From assembly GCA_003164045.1 (NCBI GenBank), contig PLRU01000059.1, forward strand, positions 6,669-70,668: 64,000 bases of DNA. The letters run 5' to 3'. This document shows positions 27,022 to 36,522 of the stretch, piece by piece (position 1 is the stretch's first letter; every line of letters begins with the position of its first letter). A model generated the notes under the pieces. It did not search any database. It was not told the origin of the DNA and saw only the letters and a program-made list of their open reading frames with translations. This stretch comes from Candidatus Lustribacter telmatis (lineage in GTDB: Bacteria; Vulcanimicrobiota; Vulcanimicrobiia; Vulcanimicrobiales; Vulcanimicrobiaceae). The position numbers and the translations under genes are program-made.

Positions 27022-27918
27022 CTAGCCGAGCAAACGTTTGAGGAAGGCGTCGTGTTTGTACGACGCCGACTGGCCGAACTTCACCACGATCGCCGCGGCC
27101 GACGGAATGACGTACATCGCTTGGCCGCCCGAACCGCTGGCGTGCACGATATCCGGCGGCGTGGCAATGGGACGTAACCACCAGCCGAGGCCATAGCGCG
27201 GGTTCGCGCTCGAACCTTCGAAGCACGGTGCGAGCGAGGCCTCGCGCACCAGCGGCTTCTCCTGCCACGCGCCGCGCGCGAGTACGAGCCGGCCGAATTT
27301 CAGCCATTCGCGCGCGGTGAGAAACGCACCGGTCGGGAGCGGCTGCGTACCGTCTTTGAGCGAGCGCCACGCACCGACGTGCAGCCCGATCGGGTCGAGC
27401 AAACGTTCCCGCAAGTACGCGTGCGGCGTCAGCCCGCGGGGCTCGAGTTTGCGCGCCAGCACCGCGCCGAATACCTGAAGCGGAATGCCGCCGTAGGTGA
27501 AGCGTTCGCCCGGCTCGTCTTTGATCGGCGTGGCGATGGCTTTCTCGTACAGCGGCACCGCCGCGCCCAAGCCGCCGAAGCCGATGCCGCTCGTCAGCGC
27601 GAGCAGTTCGCGCAGCGTGACGCGCGCGTGGCGTTCGTCGGCCGTCCATTCCGGTATCGTCTGCGCGACGCGTTCATCGAGATCGAGCAGTCCGTCGTCG
27701 TGCGCCGCCGCAGCGGTGACACCCCAGAAGCTCTTCGTGCCGCTGTAGAGCGCATGCGGCTTCGCCGCGTCGTAGCCGTTCGCGTAGTGCTCGAGGACGG
27801 TCGCGCCGCCTACCTCGATCAGGAGAGCGTGGAGGGCGTGCCGTTCGGCATACGCGAGCGCTGCGTCCGCATCCATCCCGGCAGGCATGCGACGAACGAT
27901 GCGATAGTTCCGGTACAT
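27022..27918 (-). CDS. Serine hydrolase (class C beta-lactamase family)
   Basis: SxxK motif LYSGTKSFWGV, LRELLALTSGIGF, GWWLRP; ATG 27918. Confidence 0.85.
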   Translation of the reverse strand: MYRNYRIVRRMPAGMDADAALAYAERHALHALLIEVGGATVLEHYANGYDAAKPHALYSGTKSFWGVTAAAAHDDGLLDLDERVAQTIPEWTADERHARVTLRELLALTSGIGFGGLGAAVPLYEKAIATPIKDEPGERFTYGGIPLQVFGAVLARKLEPRGLTPHAYLRERLLDPIGLHVGAWRSLKDGTQPLPTGAFLTAREWLKFGRLVLARGAWQEKPLVREASLAPCFEGSSANPRYGLGWWLRPIATPPDIVHASGSGGQAMYVIPSAAAIVVKFGQSASYKHDAFLKRLLG

Positions 27919-28813
27919 GATCGACGGATTCAGCGAACGGCGCATCGCCACGGGCGAGGTGGAACTCAACGTCGCGATCGGCGGCGCGGGTCCGCCGCTC
28001 GTCTGCCTGCACGGCTATCCGCAGTCACACCTCACGTGGCGTAAGGTCGCGCCGGCGCTCGCCGAACGTTACACCGTCGTCCTGCCCGACCTGCGCGGTT
28101 ACGGCGCAAGCGAAATCGTCGCATCGGACGACGCCCACTTCAACTACAGCAAGCGCGTGATGGCGCGCGATGTCGTTGCGCTGATGGCCGCGCTCGGTTA
28201 CGGCCGCTTCTTTCTCGCCGGCCACGATCGCGGCGGCCGCGTTGCTTACCGCCTCGCACTCGATGCGCCCGAACGCGTCGCGGCGATCGCAACGCTCGAC
28301 ATCGTTCCCACGCTCGAGAACTGGGAAGCGATGGATTACCGGCGCGCCTACAGCGCGTATCACTGGCAATTTCTCGCGCAGCCGGCGCCGCTGCCGGAAC
28401 GCTTGATCGGCAGCGATCCCGAGTGGTACTGCGCCCAGCAAATCGGCGCGTGGCTCGAAGATCGCAGCGCCACGGATGAGGCGGCGCTCGACGCGTATTG
28501 CAAAGCTTTCGCGCGGCCCGGCGCCGTGCACGCGGCGTGCGAAGACTATCGTGCCGGATACACGTGCGATCTCGAAGCCGACCGCGCCGATCGCGACGGC
28601 GGGAAAAAGATCGAAGCGCCGCTGCTCGTGCTCTGGGGCGCCGGGCACGACGGCAAGCGTTCTCCGCATTTTCCGAAACTATGGGAGCGTTGGGCCACCG
28701 ATCTCACCACGATGCCGATTCGCAGCGGGCATTTCCTGATGGAAGAAGCGCCGGTTGAGACCGCCGCGGCGCTACGCGGGTTCTTCGACGCCCGCGCGGG
28801 CGTCTTTCACTGA
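27917..28813 (+). CDS. Alpha/beta hydrolase, fluoroacetate/haloacetate dehalogenase-like
   Basis: LHGYPQSHLTWRKVAPALAERY, AGHDRGGRVAYRLALD, YHWQFLAQPAPLPERLIGSDPEWY, CEDYRAG, SGHFLMEEAP match the haloacetate dehalogenase family. Confidence 0.8.
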   Translation: MIDGFSERRIATGEVELNVAIGGAGPPLVCLHGYPQSHLTWRKVAPALAERYTVVLPDLRGYGASEIVASDDAHFNYSKRVMARDVVALMAALGYGRFFLAGHDRGGRVAYRLALDAPERVAAIATLDIVPTLENWEAMDYRRAYSAYHWQFLAQPAPLPERLIGSDPEWYCAQQIGAWLEDRSATDEAALDAYCKAFARPGAVHAACEDYRAGYTCDLEADRADRDGGKKIEAPLLVLWGAGHDGKRSPHFPKLWERWATDLTTMPIRSGHFLMEEAPVETAAALRGFFDARAGVFH

Positions 28814-31165
28814 CGCGCGGTTCGCTTGAAGTTCGACGCGCGTACCGAACGGCGTGCGTTCGACTTCCACTGCGTCGGCAAACGCGCGCATCAGGGGTAA
28901 GCCGAAGCCGCGGCCCTCAACGGCAACGTCGCTGTGCCACGAACCGAAGTCCCGGATCTCTACGGTCACCGCATCGATCGTCGCCCGCCCGCGCACGCGC
29001 AGCGCGCCGGGTGCGCCCTGGTAGGCGTGTTCGATCGCGTTTCCGATCGCCTCGCCCGCCGCAACGAGGAGATCGCCGACGCGGTCGGCCATGCCGGCGC
29101 CGTTGAGAAACCGGGCGATCGCCGTGCGCGCGCGGCCGGCGTTAGCCGGTTCGGCCGGCAGCGTGAGATCCAAGCGATCCAGCGTTGCGGATGCCGTAAC
29201 GGCGAGGAGTGCGACGTCGTCGAGCGGGGCTTCATCCCCGAGCAGCATGCGGTAGACGGCGCCCGCAACATCGTCACCGGCAGAGGCCGATGCAAGCAGT
29301 GCGGCTTCCAAACGCGCCGGCGCCGTACCGGTGTCGCCGCTTTTGAGCAAACCGTTGGTGTAGAGCAGCATCGACGAACCGGGTTCGAGCCGGAACTCGA
29401 CGTCTGCATACTGCGCGTTCGCGTCCGCGCCGAGGAGGCAGCCGGTGACGGCGGGATGTGTGATTTCCCCACGCGGATCGGCAATTGCCGGCCCGGCGTG
29501 GCCCGCCGATGCGAGCGTCACGTCGAGCGAGAGCGGTTCGAGTATGGCCACGAGTGCAGAGGCCAAACCTTCGTTGTGCGCGCGGGCCAGTACGCCGTTC
29601 ACGCGCGTGAGGATCGCACTCGGGCGCGGATCGTCACGTGCCGACGAGCGGATTGCGGCGCGCAATGCCGACATCGCGACCGACGCATCGAGGCCGTGGC
29701 CGACGACATCGCCGATCGAGAGCAAGATGCGTCCGTCGGGCAGCGCCATGGCGTCATACCAATCGCCGCCGATCTGTTCTTCGCGGGCGGCCGGCGCATA
29801 GGCGACCGAAAGCGTGAGCCCCTCGACGGCCGGCAGCGATCCCGGTAAGAGCGCGCGCTGCAATCCGCTCGTTACGCTGGGTTCGCGTTCGGCGAGCGCC
29901 GCGGCGTGATACGCCATCGCCGCGCGATCGATGATGCGCTCTAAGACGGCGACGTCGGCGGACTGCAGATGCGGTCGCGTTTCCGCACCCAGGACCAGAA
30001 TCGCACCGCGAACATCGCCGGCGATGACGAACGGAATGACGGCCGCCGAACGGAATTGCAGCGCGTCGAGAATGGCCATGTGGCGCGGTGCGCAGGCGAA
30101 CGATGCGATCAGGGCGGGCGTAATCTCCGGCACATACTCGGTTTCGCCGGTCGCGATCGCGCGCGCGATCGGTGAGCCGTCACTCATTGAGTGCGGATAT
30201 TCGCGCTCGAGCATCCAGGCGAAATCGCGCTTCGCCGGTTGACGATGTACGACGCTCTTGAGTTGGATCGCATCGCCGTCGCGGAAGTAGGCCAAGTACC
30301 AATCGCCGAGCGCGGGCACGATGATGTCGCCGAGCGCGTCGAGCGTACGGCCCGGTCGCGTGATCCCGACAAAACGTTCTGCCGCAGCGGCGAGCAGACG
30401 CCACGTACGCACGTCGGCGCTCGCCACCGCGTCGGCCGTTTCGCGAAACGCCGAGCGCCGCCGCGCGAGCGCGTCGACGCGCGCGATCAGTTCGGCAACC
30501 GTGAACGGTTTGACGAGATAGTCATCGATGCCGACGTCGATGGCGGCATCTGCGGCCTCGTCGCCGCCCTTGCCTGAAAGTAAGACGATCGGAATGTCCG
30601 CCGTGCGCGGGTCTTCTCGCAACATGCGCGCCGCTTCGAAGCCGTCGATAAACGGCATCCGCGCATCGCTCACGATCACGTCGGGCCGGTGCGTGCGGGC
30701 CGCGGCGACGAGCGCGGCGCCGTCGCTGACCGTGTCGACCGCATACTTCGCCGCCAGCATCGTAGCGAGATACGCACGCAAGTCGGCGTTGTCGTCGGCG
30801 ATCAGCACCCGCAGGCGGGTACCGGCTTCCGGCGCATCGCCGGTCACGGCCGATCCGGACGCCGGCGCGTCGGGGACGGTGGTGCCGGCAAAAAACGCCT
30901 CCGCAACCTGCTGCAAGCGCAACGCGGTGCGGCGCGCAAGCTCGATCGCGGCGCGGCCATCCACGTCGACGATCGTTCCGGCAAGTTCGTCGAGAGCCGC
31001 CGTCAGCAGCGTCCACGGCGTGCGAAGCTCGTCTTCAACCGCTTGCAAACGATCGTGGAGCGAGGACGCGATGCCGTCGCCGGAATCAGCGGTCATGCAA
31101 CAAAGAGACTCCCGGGAAACGGAAAGCGAGCGGACCTGCCGGACCGCCGCATCGCCCGTTCCCAA
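28772..31165 (-). CDS. Response regulator receiver - GAF - PP2C/SpoIIE phosphatase - RsbW-like HATPase fusion with degenerate HisKA
   Basis: REC: LIADDNADLRAYL...DVIVSDARMP...VKPF; SpoIIE: IGGDWYDAMALPDGRILLSIGDVVGHGLDA; HATPase: GEAIGNAIEHAY...GRGFGLPLM; N-term VEDELRTPWTLL. Confidence 0.85.
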   Translation of the reverse strand: MGTGDAAVRQVRSLSVSRESLCCMTADSGDGIASSLHDRLQAVEDELRTPWTLLTAALDELAGTIVDVDGRAAIELARRTALRLQQVAEAFFAGTTVPDAPASGSAVTGDAPEAGTRLRVLIADDNADLRAYLATMLAAKYAVDTVSDGAALVAAARTHRPDVIVSDARMPFIDGFEAARMLREDPRTADIPIVLLSGKGGDEAADAAIDVGIDDYLVKPFTVAELIARVDALARRRSAFRETADAVASADVRTWRLLAAAAERFVGITRPGRTLDALGDIIVPALGDWYLAYFRDGDAIQLKSVVHRQPAKRDFAWMLEREYPHSMSDGSPIARAIATGETEYVPEITPALIASFACAPRHMAILDALQFRSAAVIPFVIAGDVRGAILVLGAETRPHLQSADVAVLERIIDRAAMAYHAAALAEREPSVTSGLQRALLPGSLPAVEGLTLSVAYAPAAREEQIGGDWYDAMALPDGRILLSIGDVVGHGLDASVAMSALRAAIRSSARDDPRPSAILTRVNGVLARAHNEGLASALVAILEPLSLDVTLASAGHAGPAIADPRGEITHPAVTGCLLGADANAQYADVEFRLEPGSSMLLYTNGLLKSGDTGTAPARLEAALLASASAGDDVAGAVYRMLLGDEAPLDDVALLAVTASATLDRLDLTLPAEPANAGRARTAIARFLNGAGMADRVGDLLVAAGEAIGNAIEHAYQGAPGALRVRGRATIDAVTVEIRDFGSWHSDVAVEGRGFGLPLMRAFADAVEVERTPFGTRVELQANRASVKDARAGVEEPA

Positions 31166-31177
31166 TTGGCGGAAAGC

Positions 31178-31621
31178 CTAAACGTAGGGCGGCGACTTCA
31201 CCATATGCTGGTCGAGGTGCTCGTAACCGTTGCTCTCATAGAACTGCGGGGCGGGTTCGTGGGTACCGCCGCTGGTGACTTCGATTTGGCTGCAGCGGCG
31301 CTGCGCGGCGAACGACTCGGCTGCAGCGAGCAGCAGTTTACCCACGCCTTTACGGCGGTGATGTGCGCCGACCACGAGCGAGGTGATGCGCCCAATCCAC
31401 ACGTCGGCGTGGAAGCCGGGGAAAACGTGCACGCTGACGACGCCGATGACGTCCTCGGCCGACTCCGCGACGAACACGGCATCGTCGGGGCGCCCACCCA
31501 CCAACTGCAGGCGGCTGAGAATGAAGCTCGGATGGGTTGAGTACCCGAGCTCGCCCAGCAGATCGGCGATTTTCGGGGCATCGGAGTCGACGGCGCGGCG
31601 GACAACAGGGGCGCTAATCAC
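31178..31621 (-). CDS. GNAT family N-acetyltransferase
   Basis: ITSLVVGAHHRRKGVGKLLLAAAESFA...FYESNGYE. Confidence 0.85.
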   Translation of the reverse strand: MISAPVVRRAVDSDAPKIADLLGELGYSTHPSFILSRLQLVGGRPDDAVFVAESAEDVIGVVSVHVFPGFHADVWIGRITSLVVGAHHRRKGVGKLLLAAAESFAAQRRCSQIEVTSGGTHEPAPQFYESNGYEHLDQHMVKSPPYV

Positions 31622-31720
31622 GAGGCATCCCCTTCGCGCGCCACAGGAGCGAGCCTGTCCTGAACCGGGTCGAAGGCAAGGCCGGGATCAAGGGGGCGCG
31701 GTGGCTAACAGAAGACGCCG

Positions 31721-32122
31721 ATGGATCAGCCGCCGCGTCACTTTCATGCCAATGAACGCTTCTTCATCGAGATCGCCTTCGAAGAGCCGTTACCCGAAGG
31801 AGCGATCCCGCTCGCCGAATTCGCCGGTCCGTTGGGTCCCGGCGGACCCGCGCTGACGTTCTGGACATCGACGGCCGGTCCGGCCGACAACGACGCGGGG
31901 CAGCGCCGCCAGGTGCGGCTGGTCGGCAAAATTCCCGAGGAAGCGCCGCCGGGCATGTATCGCGTCACGCACCTCGAGGTCCGCTGGGCGGCCGAAATGC
32001 CGCTGTCATGGGAAGCCGTGGGCGTGCCGATCAAGCACCTCGGCGGCGACGTCCTCATCTCGGTCGACGTCGCGACGGCGCGGTCGCAGCCGGCCATCCC
32101 GCGGGTCGTGGCCGCAGGCTAA
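31721..32122 (+). CDS. Hypothetical protein
   Basis: 133-aa ORF; no family recognised. Confidence 0.5.
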   Translation: MDQPPRHFHANERFFIEIAFEEPLPEGAIPLAEFAGPLGPGGPALTFWTSTAGPADNDAGQRRQVRLVGKIPEEAPPGMYRVTHLEVRWAAEMPLSWEAVGVPIKHLGGDVLISVDVATARSQPAIPRVVAAG

Positions 32123-32140
32123 GCGAAACGGCGTCGTGGT

Positions 32141-32584
32141 ATGGAAATGAGATCGCTTCTTCAGCGCACCATGGCGTGCGCGTTCGTCCTCGGTGCGGCA
32201 CTCGCGCTGGCGCCCGCGCCGGCCCGGGCCGATATCTCGCTCGAAGGCGGCGCCGCCGTCTCCGGCGGTAAGGCCGGCGCCGCCGGCGCGCTCTCGCTCG
32301 GACTCCTCAATTTGCCGCTCGTGCCGCTCGCGGGCGAGCTGACCGTTGCGGTGCCGTTCAACGGCGGCTACGCCACCACGTTTGACGCTCGGCTCTCGTT
32401 CGCCGGGACGGCCATCGGCGCCGGGGCGGGCTTTGGCACCCTCGGCGCGACGAATCGCACCGGCGCGATCTACGACGTGCTACTGGCCCACGGGATCGCC
32501 CCCCACACGGCGCTCGAAGCGCGCCTCTACTTCGGACCGTCGCGACCGTCCACGCTCTTCGCCGGCGTCCGCTTCTCGCTCTGA
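32141..32584 (+). CDS. Exported hypothetical protein (signal peptide, beta-rich)
   Basis: MACAFVLGAALALAPAPARADISLEGGAA signal peptide. Confidence 0.55.
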   Translation: MEMRSLLQRTMACAFVLGAALALAPAPARADISLEGGAAVSGGKAGAAGALSLGLLNLPLVPLAGELTVAVPFNGGYATTFDARLSFAGTAIGAGAGFGTLGATNRTGAIYDVLLAHGIAPHTALEARLYFGPSRPSTLFAGVRFSL

Positions 32585-32632
32585 ACCCGGAAGTACAGGG
32601 AACCAAGCGCTCGAGAGCGATTGGTTAGAACG

Positions 32633-32821
32633 ATGTTCCCATATGACTCGGGGAATTTGATCCGGTGCGATTGCGGCCACGCCGTCTCCCAACACTCGGA
32701 GGCGGGCTGCTCGGCCGGGCCGCAGCCCTGCCGTTGCCAAAAGTCCCCCGCCGCGATCGTGCTCGACGAGATCGCCCTCCTACGCCCGGAATGGCTCTCC
32801 GCTAAGCCCAACCAGAGCTAA
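32633..32821 (+). CDS. Small Cys-rich protein (possible Zn ribbon-like)
   Basis: MFPYDSGNLIRCDCGHAVSQHSEAGCSAGPQPCRCQKSP; ATG 32633. Confidence 0.45.
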   Translation: MFPYDSGNLIRCDCGHAVSQHSEAGCSAGPQPCRCQKSPAAIVLDEIALLRPEWLSAKPNQS

Positions 32822-33276
32822 GTAGAGAAGCGCGGGTTGCCGGCGATCCGGACGTAGGGCGAGCAGCCGTTCTGGGCGACGTCGTCGAGCGCGACGGTGT
32901 AGTGGCGGTTCGCGCGCAGGCCGACGGCGCTCGCGCGATAGTAGACCGGCGCGGGGAACGGCGCCCGGGCGGCGTGCGCCGGTGCTGCGGTGCGTTCGAG
33001 CGCAGCCGCGTGGCTAACGCCCTTGTCGCCGGTGGCGACGACCGAGACGGACTTCGGCAGTTCGCGCGATGCGACCACGAGCACCGGGGTGCCGGCCGAA
33101 ACGCCGGCGCTGCCGGGTGCGGGCGAGACGAGTGCGACGTGCGTGCCGTAGGGCAGCGAGCACGGCAGGTTGGCGGTAACGATGGGCGCTGCCGGCATCG
33201 TCGTCGACGCCTCGACGGCGCCGCAGCCGGTGAGAAGCAGCACGGTCAAAGCGAGGGCGGCGAGCGGGCGGAACAT
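32818..33276 (-). CDS. Hypothetical lipoprotein
   Basis: MFRPLAALALTVLLLTGCGA lipobox; ATG 33276. Confidence 0.55.
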   Translation of the reverse strand: MFRPLAALALTVLLLTGCGAVEASTTMPAAPIVTANLPCSLPYGTHVALVSPAPGSAGVSAGTPVLVVASRELPKSVSVVATGDKGVSHAAALERTAAPAHAARAPFPAPVYYRASAVGLRANRHYTVALDDVAQNGCSPYVRIAGNPRFST

Positions 33277-33338
33277 GGTATCTAGGAAACGCCGCCGGGC
33301 TGAGAGCAGTGCCGTTCTCAGCAACTTTTCAGCCGCCG

Positions 33339-34586
33339 TTAATCGGCCGCTCCGAGGTCGAACAGCGAGGGCATGCCGCCGGTGGCGATGATGGCCGAGC
33401 AACGTAACCGAGCCTCCGCCAACGGCACGCGATCCTTGCGCACGAAGAGTTTGCGCCAATAGGCCTTGCCGCTGAGCTTTCCGATCAGATCGGAGGCTTG
33501 CCGTGCATCGACGATGCGCCCGGTGACGTGCACGCGTACGGTGGGTTTGCTCTCGTCGCCGCCGAGCGGCAGACGATGCAGCAACTGCTCCTGCGAATCG
33601 CTCCACACCGCGTCGCCGTAGGCAGCGCGCAATTCGCGCTCGCAGGCTTCGTAGGTGACGAGATCTCGCTCGGCGTTGAATTCCGCCGCGAGTCCATAGA
33701 CGGTGACGCGCTCGCGCAAGCCGCGCGCCGCTTCGGACTGCGACGTGCGCATCGCATCGACCACGCGGAAGTCGTCCCAGGCGAGAAATTCATCGATCGG
33801 ATCGAGGACGCGCGGATCGGGCCAGAGTTCTTCGAGCCCTTCGCGCAGCACGCGCTCGAATGCGCGTGTGGTGTGGTGGAAATAGATCGTCGCGAACATC
33901 CAATAGCGCGCGAGGACGAAGCTCTCGAGCGCAACCACACCGCGGCCATCGACGCCAAGTTCTTGGTGGCCGTCGTGATCGAAGACGCGCAGCGATGCGA
34001 TCAGTTGTTCTACGTCGTAGCGTCCGTTCACCACGCCGGTAAAGTAGGCGTCGCGCAGCAAGTAGTCCATCCGGTCGGCGTCGAGGTTCGGTCCCGAGAC
34101 GAGTTCGCGCAACACCGGATAGCGCGTCGATGTGCCGGTGATGAGCGCGAGCACTTCGGCGGCATCGACGTCGATCGCGGCGAGGTGCTGGGCGATTTCA
34201 GCGCGCGCAAGAATGTCTTCGGTGCGCTGCTCGTGGCGGATGCCGAGCACCGATTCGCAGGCGTGGCTGAACGGTCCGTGCCCGATGTCGTGCAGCAGCA
34301 AGCTCGCGCGCAGCAAGCGCCGCTGATCCGTATAGTCGCGCTCCGATGCGAACGCTTGCGGCGAATACGTGCGGATCGCTTCGAGTGCGCGCGTGCCGAT
34401 CGCGAGGGCCCCGAGGGCGTGCGTGAAGCGTGAATGCTCCGCCGACGGAAACGCCAAGTAGGCCAGGCCGAGCTGGCGCAGCCGCCGCAGGCGCTGCACG
34501 GCCGGCGCCTCGAGCAGCGCGACTTCGCCCGCGTCGAGCTCGATGAACCGGTGGATCGGATCGAAGATCCGCTTGCCCTTGGCCAC
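33339..34586 (-). CDS. HD-domain phosphohydrolase (dNTPase/SAMHD1-like)
   Basis: KRIFDPIHRFIELDAGEVALLEAPAVQRLRRLRQLGLAYLAFPSAEHSRFTHALG, LLHDIGHGPFSHACE. Confidence 0.9.
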   Translation of the reverse strand: MAKGKRIFDPIHRFIELDAGEVALLEAPAVQRLRRLRQLGLAYLAFPSAEHSRFTHALGALAIGTRALEAIRTYSPQAFASERDYTDQRRLLRASLLLHDIGHGPFSHACESVLGIRHEQRTEDILARAEIAQHLAAIDVDAAEVLALITGTSTRYPVLRELVSGPNLDADRMDYLLRDAYFTGVVNGRYDVEQLIASLRVFDHDGHQELGVDGRGVVALESFVLARYWMFATIYFHHTTRAFERVLREGLEELWPDPRVLDPIDEFLAWDDFRVVDAMRTSQSEAARGLRERVTVYGLAAEFNAERDLVTYEACERELRAAYGDAVWSDSQEQLLHRLPLGGDESKPTVRVHVTGRIVDARQASDLIGKLSGKAYWRKLFVRKDRVPLAEARLRCSAIIATGGMPSLFDLGAAD

Positions 34587-34643
34587 GCCGGAGCACTTCG
34601 GCGCCGAGAGAGGGTCCCATGCGGCGCGTCGAACGGGTGTACG

Positions 34644-36458
34644 ATGCGGATCGACGACGGCGTGAAGCGGGACATCCTCGCGCGCACCGACATCGGCGAA
34701 TATATCGGCGCGGTCGTTTCCTTGCGCAAACGCGGCAACGACCTGGTCGGCCTATGCCCGTTTCACGGTGAGAAGACGCCGTCGTTTCACGTTCACCCCG
34801 ATCGCGGGTTCTTCAAGTGCTTCGGCTGCGATGCGGCCGGCGACGTGATTCGTTTCGTCCAACTGCACGACAACCTCGGCTTCGTCGATGCGATGCGCAT
34901 GCTCGCGAAACGCGCCGGCATCCAACTCGAAGACGAGGATCCGGCGACGGCGCGCGTGCGCAGCGAAAAAGAAGCGATCTATCACGCGAACGACGTAGCA
35001 GCGAAGTTCTTCCACCGCGTGCTCACCCACGATCCCGAAGGCGAGATTGCTCGCCGGTATTGCGCGGACCGTGGCATCAGTTCCGAATCGATCACCCAAT
35101 TCAAGCTCGGGTACGCCCCGGACCGATGGGACGGACTCACGACGGAACTCCAGCGTGAGGGCGTGGATCTTGGACTTGCGGAGAAAGCTGGTCTCGTAAA
35201 AAAAGGGCAGCGCGGCTTCTACGATTTTTATCGTGGTCGCTTGATGATTCCGACGCATGCAATAACCGGGGAAGTGATCGCATTCGGCGGCCGCCTCATC
35301 GGCGAGGGCGAACCGAAGTACCTCAACACAACCACGACGCCGGTCTACACCAAAGGCCGATTTCTCTACGCGCTTGGTGTCGCGCGGCGCGCGGCGCAGC
35401 GTGAAGGCAACATCGTGATCGTCGAGGGCTATCTCGACTGCGTTGCGTTGCACCAAGGCGGCGTCACCAATGCCGTAGCGTCCCTCGGCACGGCATTCAC
35501 GGCAGATCAGGCCCGCGAATTGCGGAAGGCGACCGACAACGTCGTCCTCTGCTTTGATGGCGACGCTGCCGGGCAAGCCGCGACGTCAAAATCGGTAGAC
35601 CTTCTAGTTGCCGAGGGCCTGGCCGTTAAAATTCTTCCGCTGCCGACCGGCGAAGACCCCGACAGCTTCGTGCACTCAAAGGGCGGCGACCTATTCAAGG
35701 AGCGGTTGTCGAAAATCGAGCGTCGGGACACCGACGCGATTCCCTGGATCCAATTCAAGATCGACCGCCGGATCGGTGAAATTCGCGCCGGCTTCAAGAG
35801 CCGCGCCCAGATCGCCCGGGAGGCCGAGGTCCTCGTGCGCACCCTGCCGCGCGCGGAATGGGATCATTGGCGGACGTACGCCGCGCCGCAGTTGGGCGTG
35901 GACGTCGAGGACCTGCGCAAGGCTCGCCTCCAGATCACCGACGGCGCGCGGCTCGAATACGGTGAAGGCCAGCTGATCGACGTCCGCCGCTCGGACAAGA
36001 TTCGGCCGGGCTCGGTCGCGTCGCCGTCATGGGAAACGGCGTGCCTTGCGATTTTTGTCTCAGAACCGGTGCTGGTGGGCGAATACGGCAGCCGTATCGC
36101 CCCGGAGCGCTTCGGCGAGCCGTCCCTGCGCCGCATTTACGCTCGCATTCGCGACCAAGCGCATGCGCTCGTGCAACCAGGTGATGTGTTTGCCCTGTTT
36201 AGTGATGACGGTGACGTATCGGCGACGCTCGCGTCAATTGCCGGTGCCGAGCGCTCTCGGATCATCCAATTTGCCGACACCGAAGCCCGCCGCGCGTATC
36301 TCGATCGGACGATCGAGCGTTTCGCTGCGGACGATCGGCAGCGGCGATTCCGTGAGCTCGACGCGCAAATGACCGCCCTGTTTGAAGCCGGCGAGCCGGT
36401 ACCTGCGGAATTGCGGGAAGAGCACAGCGCGCTGCACGCCGCCAGAACCAAAGGATGA
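34644..36458 (+). CDS. dnaG: DNA primase
   Basis: Zn finger [51 protein letters not shown]...[14 protein letters not shown]; followed by rpoD. Confidence 0.95.
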   Translation: MRIDDGVKRDILARTDIGEYIGAVVSLRKRGNDLVGLCPFHGEKTPSFHVHPDRGFFKCFGCDAAGDVIRFVQLHDNLGFVDAMRMLAKRAGIQLEDEDPATARVRSEKEAIYHANDVAAKFFHRVLTHDPEGEIARRYCADRGISSESITQFKLGYAPDRWDGLTTELQREGVDLGLAEKAGLVKKGQRGFYDFYRGRLMIPTHAITGEVIAFGGRLIGEGEPKYLNTTTTPVYTKGRFLYALGVARRAAQREGNIVIVEGYLDCVALHQGGVTNAVASLGTAFTADQARELRKATDNVVLCFDGDAAGQAATSKSVDLLVAEGLAVKILPLPTGEDPDSFVHSKGGDLFKERLSKIERRDTDAIPWIQFKIDRRIGEIRAGFKSRAQIAREAEVLVRTLPRAEWDHWRTYAAPQLGVDVEDLRKARLQITDGARLEYGEGQLIDVRRSDKIRPGSVASPSWETACLAIFVSEPVLVGEYGSRIAPERFGEPSLRRIYARIRDQAHALVQPGDVFALFSDDGDVSATLASIAGAERSRIIQFADTEARRAYLDRTIERFAADDRQRRFRELDAQMTALFEAGEPVPAELREEHSALHAARTKG

Positions 36459-36522
36459 CCCCGACACCGGGCCACCGAAACGGCGAGGTCCAGCATTATT
36501 AGGAAAGGGGGTGAGGAAAAAT

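Noticed and set aside
27022-28813. Antibiotic-resistance island (beta-lactamase-like gene near other hydrolases)
   Set aside because: The beta-lactamase-fold gene looks like a general class C serine hydrolase (SxxK only) with no other resistance or mobility context
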